Of a stretch of 64,000 bases of DNA, positions 22,810 through 33,440 are shown in pieces (within the stretch, counting starts at the first letter, position 1; every line of letters begins with the position of its first letter). This DNA is from Benincasa hispida (taxonomy: Eukaryota; Streptophyta; Magnoliopsida; Cucurbitales; Cucurbitaceae). The stretch is from NCBI RefSeq assembly GCF_009727055.1, contig NC_052354.1:50738331-50802330 (forward strand), given 5' to 3'. Position numbers and translations under genes: made by a program. The notes below the pieces were generated by a model that had not been told where the DNA came from, made no database searches, and was given only the letters and a program-made list of their open reading frames with translations.

Positions 22810-24409
22810 TGATAGCTGGTAGAAATACATGCTATTGTAGCCTTTTATTTAGAATTATGAGGGCTAACAAGTAGAATATGCGTTGATAATACTAAGAATT
22901 CATGTGAAAAGTGAGTTTTCATCGATCAACACTGAAAATCTCGGCTAAACCAATATTATGCGTTATTCGGCGTCAACATGTCTATTTTTGTAGCTATCGC
23001 AGGAGTTGATCGCATGCGTTCATCACATGGGTATTGCGGCTACAGAGTAATAACCATGATAGAAGGGTGATCGCAAGGTTGGTGGATGGGATGGTACTTT
23101 GAAAAACAAGCATGAACGCATACCTTGGGAGTACCAAAAAGATGATGTTGACATTTCACCTACCGCGCCGAAAGTGGCAGTGATTCAGAGTAGGACCACC
23201 AATGCTGTCGGCATTTAAGCTCTATAAATAGAGCCGCAGAGCCCAAATTCAAGGCATTCGAGCTTTTGCCTTAAGACAGATCCTTGTGGTCACAGATGAG
23301 AGCGTGAGAAGACATACTTTGAGAGTTCTTCATTCCTTCAACCCATTATGAGTGATGACCAGAGCTTTGTCGGAGATAGATCTCGAGAGATACTACTCCA
23401 CCGCCCATCCATGGCACCATCAGCAGCCTTGACATACATTTGATGGAAGTAAGAGATTGCCCACATCTAGCCCTCCACCTCTCTTTTTATCTCTGTATTG
23501 TATTACATTTTGGCTTAAGACATTAATACATTTTGTAATCAATGGATCTCTTTATTTCCCTCGACTCCATCTTCATTAACTTTTTCTTTATCATCCCTTA
23601 CTTTCATTGCAACGAACTAAGCAAGATTACAAGCGTTATCACATACTCAATCATGCGGCATAGAGATATGAAGCATGTAGCAAACCATCGAGAGGTGTGC
23701 ATTGCGCGAGTATAGTGAGTTAATCCTCTTTGCTTAGTGTGAGGCTATAACAACACTTGTCTATGATCCGTCGCAATACTTGTCTATGAGCTGATTAGCC
23801 ACAAATAACTGCCCGAAAGGGTAAGTAGTGGAACTCACTAAGTAAAGTAAGCAGTGTTCCTAGAGATAGGAATAATCTTATGTTCAACATAACCATGCGT
23901 TATAGAGATATAAGCATGCGGTTGACCACTGAGAGGTGTGCGATGCATTAGTATGGTGAGCTGGGATTATCCTTGTGATCAAGCTTAATAATGCGGTGAA
24001 TTTATCCCCTCCATCATTTTATCTATTTTTTTCCATGCGTCTTATTACACGTTAACAGTTGCCGCGTCTCTACCAACTCTCATAGTCATACTTCCATTGC
24101 TCAATCTATTTAGTTAGGAATAGAAGTCGCACATAGACTTTTAACTTCCTTATTCTTTTATTCATTGTCTCAAACACATTGCTTTGCAACATTTAGTTAC
24201 AAGTCCCTGAGTTCAACCTCGGATCACCCCAAGAAACTTGCGATCTCGTTATACTTGGCAAGAGAGCAGGAAAACTTGTGATAGGAATGAATGATCATCG
24301 CATACACGATTAGTGCATATTCTTTAGTTCAATGCATGATCATCAATGCATGGAGATCAATGCATAGCATAAGATGCACGCATATTTACTCCCTATTTTC
24401 CAACCATCA
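22810..24409 (+). mobile_element. Gypsy compound 5' LTR
   Basis: 1,600 bp, TGATAGCTGG...CCAACCATCA, followed 6 bp later by the PBS. The TATA-like box is at 23222-23230, about 413 bp in. Its closest relative in the window is the solo LTR at 41969-43959 (minus), sharing long blocks such as 'ccttttatttagaattatga' and 'cttgtgataggaatg'-like text. It does not closely match the 3' LTR at 45693. Confidence 0.85.
23222..23230 (+). promoter_or_regulatory. TATA box in gypsy 5' LTR
   Basis: CTATAAATA, the same word that occurs at a corresponding depth in all the gypsy LTRs here (29280, 34613, 43379, 45085, 46075). It probably drives the genomic RNA. Confidence 0.7.
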
Positions 24410-24415
24410 TGTTTT

Positions 24416-24434
24416 TGGCCCGTTGCCGGGGACT
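24416..24434 (+). promoter_or_regulatory. Gypsy primer-binding site (Asp-tRNA type)
   Basis: TGGCCCGTTGCCGGGGACT, close to the TGGCGCCGTTGCCGGGG site of Athila-group elements with one base lost. It lies 6 bp after the LTR end. Confidence 0.85.
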
Positions 24435-24620
24435 GGCGACTTTAGTGTTGATATTTTTGTGATATTGTGCAGGACCGGTTTCTGGATTACAGTGTGCTTA
24501 AGCGAAGAGCAGCTGACGGTGTATGAGTATTGGAACGGATCCATAATTCAACGCTGACCTATAAATCGAGAAAACCTTTCACAGAGAGCACGCCAAAATT
24601 GTAATAGGCGTCGCAGAAAT

Positions 24621-25610
24621 ATGGCAAACAACAACAATGACAGACCCGAAGTAAATCAAGGAATGAATCGGCCTCCACAAAACCCAATCTTCTTGGTCGA
24701 TGATCGCAATATTCCTATGAGAAACTATGCGGCGCCCAATTTATATGATTTTTCGCCTGGTATCACAAGACCAACAGTGGAAGAAAATGCCAGGTTCGAG
24801 ATTAAATCTGTTATGCTCCAAATGATACAAAATGCCAGTTTGGAGGTTTGTAAGGAGAAGACCAACATGAATACCTCACCAGTTTTGTTGAGATGTGCAA
24901 TACATTCTCCATTTCTGGCGTGACACCCGAAGGCATCAGACTCTATCTATTTCCTTGCACACTTAGAGCTGATGCCAAGAAGTGGGCCCATTCTTTGGAG
25001 CCAAATGACATTAACTTCTGGGATCAGTTGGTAAAAAGATTTATGAAAAAGTTCTTCCCTCCCGCCATTAACGCAAGAAAACGATGGGAAACACTAAATT
25101 TCGAGCAAGTAGACAATGAAACTCTGAGCACAGCATGGGTGCACTTCCGACGTTTGGTGAAGAACTGTTCGAATATTGGGATTCCAAATTGCGTTCTTAT
25201 GGAAACTTTCTATAATGGCCTGAACAGAGCGACGCAAGCAGTCACAGATGGCTTAGAAGCAAGAGGTTTTATGGATAAAACTTATATCAAAGCGAAAGTC
25301 ATCCTAGATCGCATATCGCGAAATACGGATGATTGGGTTGATGATGGATATGGAGGTAGAAGCATGGAATGAAGGAAAACAGACAGCGCCATTGTACCAG
25401 TGGACACAATGACTACGCTGGCCGCCCAGATGGCTGCAGTCACCTCGCTCATGCAAACCATGGCTATAAATCAAGGAGCACTCTCTCAGAATGCAGCGCA
25501 AGCCAGTGTACTGACGCAAGTGGCAGCAGTAAGTTGTATACAATGTGGAGAGGCTCATTTAGTGGAAGCTTGCCCGTTGAACCAACAATCAGTATATTTC
25601 ATCCACAATT
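24621..25610 (+). pseudogene. Gypsy compound gag
   Basis: ATG at 24621 (MANNNNDRPEVNQGMNRPPQ), then NLYDFSPGITRPTVEENARF and IKSVMLQMIQ. A frameshift near 24890 leads into the gag core (GIRLYLFPCTLRADAKKWAH, WDQLVKRFMKKFFPPA, ETFYNGLNRATQAVTD). Another shift leads to the region with CIQCGEAHLVEACP, a short C-x2-C-x3-H-x4-C knuckle, and NQQSVYFIHN. At about 25608 it is fused directly to reverse transcriptase sequence. The G2 gag aligns throughout. Confidence 0.92.
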
Positions 25611-27897
25611 CACATGCCCATTTGTCATATTTGCATTTCGTCGCATGCCATTTGGACTCTGCAACGCACCGGGCAGCTTCTAAAGGCGTATGATGGCCAT
25701 TTTCTCAGATTTCTTGGAAGAGTCAGTTGAGGTATTCATGGATGAATTTTCATTTTTTTGCAACACCTATGAATCTTGTTTAGCAAATTTGGAAAGAGTT
25801 TTGAAGAGATGCGTAGAAACAAATTTGGTTTTGAACTGGGAGAAATGTCATTTTATGGTAGAAGAAGGAATAGTATTGGGCTACAAGTTATCAAAGGTAG
25901 GATTGGAAGTGGACCAAGCAAAAATTGACGCAATTGCCAAGTTACCACCATCAGTCAATGTGAAAACACTTAGGAGTTTTTTGGGACATGCGGGGTTCTA
26001 TTGAAGATTCATTCGCAACTTCTCCGAAATCGCAAGACCCCTAAGTGCGCTCCTCGAGATTATCGCGAATACAAATTTAATGACGCATGCACTGAAGCAT
26101 TTCACACGCTGAGAAATGCGCTCATCACCGCACCAATTCTGGTTGCGCCCGATTGGACGTAACCGTTTGCGCTGATGTGCGATACAAGTTGATATGCGGT
26201 GGGCGCAGTCTTGAGCCAACGAAAAGACAGAGTTTTGCATCCAATTTATTATGCTAGTAAGATACTGAATGATTTGCAAGAAAACTATACAACCACAAAA
26301 AAAGAAATGCTCACAGTGGTGTTTGCCCTAGAAAATTTTCGACAGTACCTAATCAGATTGAACGTGGTGGTGTATATGGATCACTCTGCGATCAAATACC
26401 TCATGACAAAGAAGGATGCAAAACCAAGACTGATTAGGTGGGTACTACTCCTGCAAGAATTTGACCTAGAGATCAAGGATCGGAAGGGCACAGAGAACGA
26501 AGTCGCAGGTCATCTATCACGTCTAGATAATTGCAAGGTTCAGAAGAGAGAGAAAGAGATTGAAGAGAGATTCCCCGACGAACACCTTATGACGATATGC
26601 GATAACGTTCCATGGTATGTGGATATCGTGAACTTCATAGTTTGCGGCCAAGTACCTGAAGACTATTATCCCAACAGAAGAAGAAGTTAAGGCACAAGGT
26701 TAAATTTTATTTCTGAGATGATCCATTCCTATGTCGGCTCGGACCTAATCACATTCAGTGTCGATATGTTCCTGCGCACGAAACCAAGCACATTTTAGAG
26801 CTTTGTCATGAGTCCCCTTATGGAGGACATTTTGGGGGGCAGAGGACCATCGCTAAAGTTATGCAGAGCGGCTATTTTTGGCCAATGTTGTTCAAGGATG
26901 CCCATGCCCATGCCCATGTTGTGCAATGCGACAAGTGCCAGCGAATAGGGAACATGTCCAGGCGAGACGAAATGACTTTAACTTCCATATTAGAGATTGA
27001 GCTTTTTGATGTATGGGGAATCGACTTCATGGGCCCATTTCCACCTTCAGAGGGCCATCACTATATTTTGGTTGCAGTTGATTATGTTTCAAAATGGGTT
27101 GAAGCCATCGCATGCGTTAGAAACGATGCGGCCACGGTGGCAAAATTTCTCAAGAAAAACATTTTTGCACAATATGGAACGCCTCGTGTATTAATCAGTG
27201 ATGAAGGCACGTATTTCATCAACCGCATCATAACCAACCTATTGATCAAATTTAATGTCAGCCACAGAGTCGCAACTGCTTATCACCTACAAACCAATGG
27301 GCAGGCAGAAATCTCCAACCGTGAAATCAAGACCATCTTAGAAAAGGTAGTTCTATGAAGGATTGGTCGCCCAAGTTTGATGAAGTGCTATGGGTATACA
27401 GGACTACCTTTAAGACTCCAATCGGCATGTCCCCATATGCCCTGGTCTTTGGAAAAGCTTGCCATTTGCCTCTTGAGCTGGGACACAAGGCAATGTTGTC
27501 AATCAAAAAGCTGAATTTTGATCTGACGAATGTGGGAGAAGTTCGGAAGCTTCAGTTAAACGATCTAGTCGAATGTCACATGAACACCTATGAAAATTCC
27601 AAACTATATAAAGAACGAACAAAGAAATGGCATGACGATTGCATAAGCAAAAGAACATTCTTCGTGGGACAACAAGTACTCTTATTTAATGCACATTTAT
27701 GATTGTTTCCAGGTAAGTTGAAGTCTCGTTGGTCTGGGCCATTCCAAATCAAGACCTTCTTTCCCCATGGTGCAGTGGAGTTGACAAGCAAGGATGGAAG
27801 CAATGCATTCAAGGTCAATGGTCAAAGAATTAAACCCTACTATAGGGGTATTGTGGAACGACGCAAAGAGACCATCGACTTGGGCAGGCAAGTCTGA
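25609..27897 (+). pseudogene. Gypsy compound pol, missing protease and RT N-terminus
   Basis: Starts mid-RT (FTCPFVIFAFRRMPFGLCN). The catalytic box reads VFMDEFS, so the second Asp of F/YMDD has become Glu. RNase H follows (26199-26690: [37 protein letters not shown]). Integrase (26861-27358) has CDKCQR, Asp in GIDFMGPF, Asp in ISDEGTYF and Glu in [12 protein letters not shown]. The C-terminal part (27355-27897) ends DLGRQV. Stops occur at about 25680, 26002 and 27700. Relative to G2, about 2 kb (zinc-knuckle tail, protease, RT fingers) is deleted. Confidence 0.93.
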
Positions 27898-28250
27898 TCG
27901 CCTGTGGGGATGCGCTTTGCGGTAAAGTTGAAAATCTTTTTCAAAAAGCATCCATCTAAACTATCTTATTGCTTTGTTAAATTAGTTTCCCTTTCAGTTT
28001 CTATTTGCATTGTTTATATTGAATTGAATGAATGATTTGCGTAAGCATAGCAATGACTTATCATTACAGTTTTGAGATAAGCATTGCGATGTCAGATATA
28101 CAATGCGATGACGGATATGCATTGTGTTGATGGGTATGCATTGCGCCCATCTTCCATTTAATTTAATAACAAAATTAAAATAAAATAAAATAAAATAAAA
28201 TTTACGGAGAAGGTAAATGTACGAGTGTTTAAGCTCCCGAGGTTCATTAT
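27898..28250 (+). other. Gypsy post-pol spacer
   Basis: Non-coding. Around 28080-28145 short words 'gatatgcattgcg' repeat. An (AAAAT)n run lies at about 28165-28200. Confidence 0.5.
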
Positions 28251-28255
28251 TGCGT

Positions 28256-28284
28256 AGCAGACGACAAGACGTCTTTTGTCTGCT
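28256..28284. repeat. Near-perfect inverted repeat upstream of the extra ORF
   Basis: Arms AGCAGACGACAAGAC and GTCTTTTGTCTGCT meet with no real loop, with about two mismatches. It lies about 240 bp upstream of the ATG at 28522. Confidence 0.7.
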
Positions 28285-28355
28285 AGGTCATAATGGAGAG
28301 GGGCGCAACAGACTTTTTGGATTACCAAGGTCTGCCAAGCGCATTTTCGGTATCC

Positions 28356-28386
28356 GTTGGGCCTTTCAAGGCCCAACCTATAAACC
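28356..28386 (+). promoter_or_regulatory. Candidate internal promoter: GGCCCA palindrome plus TATA
   Basis: A perfect 9-bp stem, GTTGGGCCT / AGGCCCAAC, with loop TTCA (28356-28377) is followed at once by CTATAAAC (28379-28386). GGCCCA/TGGGCC is the known plant 'site II' type element. It is 136 bp before the ATG at 28522, with a telo-box between. Role in transcription is inference. Confidence 0.5.
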
Positions 28387-28456
28387 CCCCCAGCCTCATC
28401 AAGGAGATTACAACCACATTTTCACTCAAACCTCCCCAAAACCCTTTGCATACTCA

Positions 28457-28464
28457 AAACCCTA
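28457..28464 (+). promoter_or_regulatory. Telo-box AAACCCTA
   Basis: AAACCCTA, the plant interstitial telomere motif commonly found with site II elements near transcription starts. It lies between the TATA-like box and the ATG at 28522. Confidence 0.45.
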
Positions 28465-28521
28465 CCGTCCGTTCTTCCCTACCCAAAAGCACCACTTTCT
28501 TTTTTCCCATCACCTGAATCC

Positions 28522-28725
28522 ATGGCCAGACAATCATCGCACTCTTCTTCCCAACCATCATCCTCCTTCAAAGCCCTAGTCTCCGTGTGGGAAGTGGCCT
28601 TTCTCACCACCAGTCTCCACCCCGCTGCCCATCCGCCCAGCCAAGACCAGTCCCCAGAATCGCCGGAAAACCCAGGCGAAAATCTTCAGCGTCTGTATCT
28701 CCATCTACTCGCTGAGAGGGGCTGA
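28522..28725 (+). pseudogene. N-terminal piece of the post-pol accessory ORF
   Basis: ATG in a good context (ccATGGcc) opens MARQSSHSSSQPSSSFKAL and a Pro/Ser-rich stretch (HPPSQDQSPESPENPGENLQ), stopping at 28725. It starts after pol in the position of the extra ORF of Athila-group elements, whose N-termini are likewise low-complexity. The LTR at 28776 follows 50 bp later and probably separates it from the domain-bearing part at 30.5-32.4 kb. Function unknown. Confidence 0.5.
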
Positions 28726-28775
28726 GCACGGAGAGTGCTCTTACCACCAGGTTTGAGGTGGCACTCCCACTACCA

Positions 28776-30448
28776 TATAACGGGCAGAAATGCACGTTAT
28801 CATAATGCTAAGTTCTTAAACAATGTTGGCTTGCGTTGATAAAATATGTTAAATTGCTTCCAAAAAGTATCATATTCATAATATTATGGTTGCATGCGTT
28901 CATCGTATAAGAACATTTGATTTTTGTGTTTTTATACAGATTATGCATGAATGCAAGTCGGAAATTGCGATCATAGGAAATCATCGGTCGAGCGCAACTT
29001 CACCGTAAGGCTTTGCGATGATTGTGCTCGCAAACATTTGCTAAAAAAGGATTGCTGCAACCTGGTCAGCGCAACTTGGTGGGCACATCTGGGTGAAAGG
29101 TATAATTAATCATGATGGGACAGAAAGCTGATGACAGTCGAATCCGAATTAAGTTGACAACCGCTAACGAACAAGTACATTCAGCTTTTCGGTGATAAAT
29201 ATTCGACGCATCAGTCAGGAATTAAAGCCGTCCCATCTGTACAATCATGAGAGAGAAGCCACCTTTCACCCTGGAAGTTCTATAAATACCAAAGGCATTC
29301 TTCAGAAAAGAGGTTCCACCAGTTCACGAGTTCACCATCTTACGAGTTTAGCTTGGTTCTTAGATTTTCTTTTACTTCAAGGTGGACGCGAGAGAAGAGG
29401 TTGTGTCGACAGATCATTCCGGTAAGCTTGGGAGAACGCTGGAAGCTTCAAGGACAGAGAGAGAGAGCTGACGGCTGCGGAAGCAGGAACAGCTTTGGAA
29501 CCGAATAGGGATTTACAGTGTAAAAGCCTCGATTAGCAAGGAATTGCTACCAGGCTCTCTACCTTTAACTTCCATTGTTATTTTGTACTCCACTCATTTA
29601 TCAAAATGGAATCTACTTCTCTATATCTGTTCACTCTCTGTTATTTACGATGGAGTAACTAAATCAGTTGAATGGGTTGAGAAGCATTTAGCTAGCACAA
29701 CTAGGGAATCTTCATTCTATACGATTATCTTGTATTATGTATACTTCATTCGTCAATTACAGATACTTGGAAGGGTAATCTAAGGACAGGATCTAAGCTT
29801 GGGAAGGTCAGGTTAGAATCTAGGCTCGGGAGAGCCAGATTAGAACGCATAATCAAGAGATAGGAGCTTAGAAATAAGCACTATTCGCTATTAACGCATC
29901 GCATGCATCTTAGAGATAGGATATGATTGTATGCGGTCACCTTGCCTTTATGCATTTTGCATCATCGCATAGGAAAAGAGTAGAGACTTAGGAATAAGCT
30001 CTATTGATACTTTTGCATTCAACAAATGCGTCCTAGACTTAGGAGCATTGCATTTGCATTGGAAAATGACTTACTGTGCATGGTTGTAGAATGATCGCAT
30101 AGTCTCACGCATTCCCAAGTAACGCTAGCTAAAGACCTTTTCAACTCGCTCATCCGTATACTCAGTGCATCTATCACACAACTGACTTTTCTCAAATCCA
30201 CCGCATTTTTTTGTTTTTCATTAACGCAATCAACAACAAACCAACAATTAATTGAGTCACTGGTTATCGCAAAGTTTTCATAAAAATTACCATCGCAATC
30301 TTTTTTCCCAAGTCCCTGAGTTCGACCCTGGACTTACCAGGAAACTCAGTGGAGTTTACACTTGGATTCCGCTGAGGAAACTTGAGTGCTCAACGCAATT
30401 TCACCATCGCATATCATCCATAATTTCACTTCATAAAATCAAGCATCA
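28776..30448 (+). mobile_element. G2-type LTR inside the accessory ORF
   Basis: Plus-oriented copy of the LTR type of G2 (33441-35127 reversed): 'ataacgggcagaaatgcacg' at the start, TATA at 29280, 'gagttcgaccctgg' and 'ttaccagg' near the end, finishing AAGCATCA. The length of 1,673 bp compares with 1,687 for G2. The first bases are eroded (TATAAC for TGATAAC). It is followed by AGTTTTT, the seven bases that precede the PBS in G2, but the PBS itself is gone. No target duplication is visible. Confidence 0.8.
29280..29288 (+). promoter_or_regulatory. TATA box in inserted LTR
   Basis: CTATAAATA 505 bp into the LTR, the same depth as in G2's LTRs. Confidence 0.65.
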
Positions 30449-30482
30449 AGTTTTTCTACCTCCAATTGAAAGTGAACAGTAG

Positions 30483-32419
30483 AGAAAAGATGACAAGGAG
30501 GTATTTGAGAGCATTTTAAGCCATTTAGAGAAGGACGAGGGGCTGTTGGAAGCAGAAATAGTGAACCAGCCCCTACCATCGGAGGAGGAGTTGGTTTCGG
30601 CATCACGAAGGATGACCCTCACAATCGTGGATCCTAAGGAGAATGCCCCAACAGACTCCAATGAGGGACCCATCAGGGCTGTTGTGGAGGATGTGGAAGC
30701 GCGGAGGCGGGCGGAGCAACTTACTAAGGAGGTGGAGAAGGGAGCCAAAGATCAATGGACAGAAAAAGATGAAGGAGAAGGAGAAAAAGGAGTTTTGCCG
30801 CAGAGCCAAAGTGTAGCGCAACATTGAGTTAAAAAGAGAAGAGAGAGAGGAATGGGAAAGGGAAAAGCAAGAGCAGGACGAGGAATAGGAACACATTCAA
30901 CGACAAAAGACATGCCTTGCGTCCGTTCAAGAAAAAGGAAAAGAGAAGGTGGAAGGCAGCGAGTCTTCGCCGGCTAGAAGGCACCTAAAAGTTCGGAAGG
31001 AAAATGATGATTTATTAATGGAAATAGGTTTCTTCCCTGCGCTGGCCCCACTAGTAGACCTTATCATCAGAATCATAGTGGAGCATGGATGGGAAACACC
31101 CATCCATAGTCATCCTTACGATAGTGCAGGCCTTTTATCACGGCTAGCTCCACGACACCGAAGATGCGGTGGTCGTTGATGAGAGGGTAGTGCCATTTAG
31201 CGCCAAAGACATCAATAAGCTCTATCAATTAAAGAATTTATCGAAAGCACCCGACAACAAAATGATTGATGATCTTGCTAAAGAACACATGGAGGATGCA
31301 TTGAGAATATTGGCGCAACCAGGCACCAATTGGACGGTGTCCTTGACTGGCATTAGAACCCTCGCATCCAACCGTTTGCTGCCAGAAGCACGTATGTGGG
31401 TCGATTTAGTGAAGAGACGGCTCATCCTAACCACTAATGACAAGACAAATTCAATGGATCGAGTCATGGCCGCATATTGCATTGAGCGCGACATTTCGAT
31501 TGATGTGGGCAGACTTCTTGCGAGGAAAATTAGAGGCTATGTAGGCCGCATTAGGGGCAAATACTTCTTTCCGTGGATTATCTCTAGCCTATGCCTATCT
31601 TTAGGCGCTGGCATTGAGGATGAGCCGATGACAGAAGTCCATGGCCTCATTAGCACAAAAATCCTGAGAGTCCCTCTCAAGGATTCACTGCATTACTTTG
31701 AGCCTCCACCTAAGTAGCCCCTTATCGATTTTAATGCGCCACAACCACCCAGACCCAAAAGACGGCGACGCAATGAAAAAGGCAAGGAAATTATCCAAGG
31801 TAGTACATCACATCAGCCACCCAATGAGCCCTTGGAAGATCCTTTACCTTTAGTCATCCGGCCACCTAGCCCCACCATCGAACCCCTTTCCTCTCTTTCC
31901 GATCGTTTTACAAATCTTCTTCTTTCCCCTAACTCCAACCCCCTATCCCCAGCAGCATCCATTAGCCATCCATCACCACCCCACCTGTCCCTTAGAGCAT
32001 TGTTGCATGTTGATGACCCACACGGTGTGGGTGCAGGCCCTTCCACTCAGCCCTAAACCGATACAAGTGAGACATCGACGGCACCTCCCCCCACTGCATC
32101 TATTGTTGCTGCCCTTGAGGATATGTGGGGTTTCTTAACCCAAAAACTCTCCTCCTTCCGCCAAACCCTCATGGAGTTGTGAGAAAGCAATGCAGAGCTG
32201 CGCCAGGCGATGATCAACATATAACGCAATATCTTTACTCTTCACCTGAATCAGAGGTAGTTAGTAGAATGTAACCACGAGTACTTCAACTTCTTAACCG
32301 CATATTTACATGGTCTCGTGGTTCCTCAGCATCTGCGACAACCTCTTTTCTTTTAAGAAGCGCTGCCTGGAGTTCCTCCGCAACCTCCACCCCGCAATGA
32401 ACCCCTGCCTGAAGTTTAA
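30483..32419 (+). pseudogene. Post-pol accessory ORF, plant transposon protein domain
   Basis: Three frames in succession. 30483-30827: acidic/basic coiled stretch (SILSHLEKDEGLLEAE, ARRRAEQLTKEVEKGAKD). 30949-31179: MEIGFFPALAPLVDLIIRII and VEHGWETPIHSH. 31169-31717: VPFSAKDINKLYQL, EDALRILAQPGTNWTVS, IRTLASNRLLPEARMWVDL, ERDISIDVGRLLARKIRGYV, YFFPWIISSLCLSLGAG. I recognise this as the 'putative plant transposon protein' domain found in ORFs of gypsy elements. The same frame then runs through a Pro/Ser-rich linker and a helical tail (LEDMWGFLTQKLSSFRQTL) to TAA at 32419, crossing several stops. Function is unknown; its env-like position is noted, but no signal peptide or membrane segment is seen. 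Confidence 0.75.
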
Positions 32420-32430
32420 ATTTGGGGGTG
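32417..32430 (+). promoter_or_regulatory. PPT-like motif 1 (plus)
   Basis: TAAATTTGGGGGTG overlapping the stop of the accessory ORF. It has the same core as the functional-position PPT at 45680, but no LTR follows directly. Confidence 0.55.
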
Positions 32431-33440
32431 TATCACCTTCTTCCTTATCTTTGTATTTTCTTTCTTCAATTTTTTTTGAAATTTTTGTGTTTGTGGCCAT
32501 TACAATCCTTTGTACCTGGTGAATTTATATATATTGAATGAATATCTTTCCTTATTTCTTGGCCTCTTTATTTATATCATCCTTTGTCAATTCAATGCGG
32601 TATTTCCTTTTTTTCTTTTGCGCCGTTTATTTGCACTGCTATGATGAGTATTATGTGTATCCTTAGCACAATTTCTTTATATATCGCATTTTCTGCCTAA
32701 CACTTAGACAATTCATCGCAATAGTTTCAACTTTACCTTCTCTAGCACAAGACTCTGCACAAACCTTCTTTTCAAACTTTTGACTAAGTGTTTTGTCTTT
32801 TCTGTCCAAAACGATGTAATGAGGATCTTGTGATCCTCTAAATTTGGGGGTGGGAAGGGTCTATGCAGATGCAATCAAGCAGATGCATTCATTTAAAAAA
32901 AAAAAAAAAACAAAAATCCTCTGTCAACGCAAGGGAAAATCCCAACCTGATAAGAGTTAAGTCGTGAAAGGAACCTGCTCGTAATTGGACGTACGCATGA
33001 CACCCGTGAGAGCAAGACAAAATGAAGGTAGGTTACTAGGATCGACGCAATACAAAAAAAAAAAAAAAGAGAAAAGAAAGAGACAACTCCACTGACCAGC
33101 TAAAGTAAAAACTTGGCCAAGGGACAAGAGTTGAAGTTGAGCTTGGTACACAACCGAAGTTAGATGTTTGCATGACACCCCGTGGGAGCAAGCCAAAACG
33201 AAGAGTGTAACCATGATTAACAGTCTCTATGGTAAGACACAAACCAAGCTATAACATAAAAGGCGCATTTCATTTTTTTACAAAAAAAAGAAAAAAAAAC
33301 ATCTTTTGAAACAATAAGGGAACTTTGAGCAGAGGTTTGTCTTAGGTAAGACTAAAGTAGAGCATACTGAAGAAATGTTCAAAGATAGAAGGAACTAGTG
33401 TTTTTGAGAAATTATGTAGAGGAATAGCATTCTGAGTAGC
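32431..33440 (+). other. Gypsy 3' untranslated region up to the G2 insertion
   Basis: Non-coding. It has a second PPT-like motif AAATTTGGGGGTG at 32840-32852, A-runs near 32896 and 33053, and two copies (about 32979-33030, 33162-33205) of a block around 'gcatgacacc' ... 'gagcaag' ... 'caaaa'. It ends GTAGC (33436-33440), where G2 is inserted, and resumes after 45602. Confidence 0.7.

Noticed and set aside
30546..32419. Retroviral-type envelope gene
   Set aside because: The position fits, but there is no signal peptide, membrane span or surface/transmembrane layout; the recognisable domain is the plant transposon protein domain.
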